This document shows positions 5,522 through 6,132 of a DNA stretch of 6,132 nucleotides, in pieces. A program made the translations under genes and the position numbers. Numbering within the stretch: position 1 is the first letter of the stretch; each line of letters begins with the position of its first letter. Source of the DNA: Paracoccaceae bacterium (GTDB lineage Bacteria; Pseudomonadota; Alphaproteobacteria; Rhodobacterales; Rhodobacteraceae); contig CABZJG010000108.1 of NCBI GenBank assembly GCA_902525995.1, forward strand, positions 1-6,132, read 5' to 3'. The notes under the pieces are model-generated. The model saw only the letters and a program-made list of their open reading frames with translations, was not told where the DNA came from and did no database searches.

Positions 5522-6132
5522 CATCCCGTCGGACAACAGCCATGAAAATGAAAGCCTTTTTGAGGCGCCGCCCATGGGCGAGCAGGAACGCATGGTGGAA
5601 GCGGTTCTTTTTGCCAGCGCAGAGCCCGTGACGGTGTCAGAACTAAACGCCCGTATGCCCCATGGCTGTGACGCTGCCGAGGCTTTGGTGCATTTGCGCA
5701 AACGCTACGAAGGGCGCGGCGTTCATTTGGTGAAAGTGGGGGATGCCTGGGCAATCCGCACCGCTGCCGATCTTGGGTTTCTGATGCAGAAAGAAACCGT
5801 CGAAACCCGCAAGCTCAGCCGCGCTGCGATCGAAACACTCGCTATTATCGCCTATCATCAACCGGTAACGCGGGCAGAGATCGAAGAAGTCCGTGGTGTA
5901 TCTGTGTCGCGCGGCACAGTGGACCAACTGCTTGAAATGGAATGGATCCGCTTTGGCCGGCGCAAAATGACCCCGGGGCGGCCCGTTACCTTTGTTGTGA
6001 CACAAACCTTTCTGGATCATTTCGGGCTTGAGAGCGCGCGTGATTTGCCGGGTCTTAAGGAATTACGGGCAGCGGGTCTTTTGGAAAGCCGTCCGCCTTT
6101 GGGCGCGGTGCCCGGACCGGAGAGCGACGACG
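5514..6132 (+). CDS. scpB: Segregation and condensation protein B (ScpB), 3' end beyond window
   Basis: ATG at 5514 lies within the scpA stop region (ATGACTGA), so the two genes overlap by 8 bp. AAGGA precedes the start by 7 nt. This is typical of translational coupling between subunits made in fixed ratio. The frame stays open to the right edge and gives 206 residues. ScpB dimers bind the central part of ScpA in the SMC complex through tandem winged helices. The first covers about 25-95 (ERMVEAVLFASAEPV...). The second covers about 100-175, with the hallmark LSRAAIETLAIIAYHQPVTR, RGVSVSRGTVDQLLE and TPGRPVTFVVTQTFLDHFGL. The last visible part, LPGLKELRAAGLLESRPP, is the usual end of the folded core, so probably only a short variable tail is missing. 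In relatives tatABC often follows; that cannot be checked here. Confidence 0.94.
   Translation, partial: MTDIPSDNSHENESLFEAPPMGEQERMVEAVLFASAEPVTVSELNARMPHGCDAAEALVHLRKRYEGRGVHLVKVGDAWAIRTAADLGFLMQKETVETRKLSRAAIETLAIIAYHQPVTRAEIEEVRGVSVSRGTVDQLLEMEWIRFGRRKMTPGRPVTFVVTQTFLDHFGLESARDLPGLKELRAAGLLESRPPLGAVPGPESDD

Overview
This window looks like a housekeeping stretch of an alphaproteobacterial chromosome, most likely Rhodobacteraceae (Roseobacter group). The protein sequences resemble that group closely. The gene order erpA / dgt - argS - SPOR-domain protein - scpA - scpB is the core of a cluster I know from Rhodobacterales and related orders. Base composition looks moderate rather than very GC-rich, which would suit a lower-GC marine roseobacter; the genus is a guess.

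Layout: 1-218 is the 3' end of an unrecognised + strand gene. It converges on erpA (267-590, minus), an A-type Fe-S carrier. An 81-82 bp divergent region (591-672) separates erpA from dgt. It holds two back-to-back sigma70-like promoters with overlapping -10 boxes and a perfect 16-bp palindrome. From 673 everything reads on the + strand: dgt (dNTP triphosphohydrolase), argS (arginyl-tRNA synthetase), a GTG-started single-pass membrane protein with a C-terminal SPOR domain, a possible 16-codon mini-ORF, scpA, and scpB, which overlaps scpA by 8 bp and runs off the right edge. Gaps between these genes are 51, 77 and 110 bp. I see no convincing terminator among them, so they may form one transcription unit.

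Functions: the genes cover basic growth tasks. These are Fe-S delivery (ErpA), nucleotide-pool control (Dgt), translation (ArgS), peptidoglycan or septum binding (SPOR protein), and chromosome condensation as SMC partners (ScpA/ScpB).

I find no mobile element, CRISPR array, tRNA/rRNA gene or new defence-type system. Two points deserve a second look. One is the palindrome shared by the erpA and dgt promoters. The other is the apparent absence of nagZ (beta-N-acetylhexosaminidase), which in relatives usually sits between the SPOR gene and scpA; here there are only 110 bp carrying a tiny ORF with a ribosome-binding site. No stretch longer than 300 bases lacks a gene.
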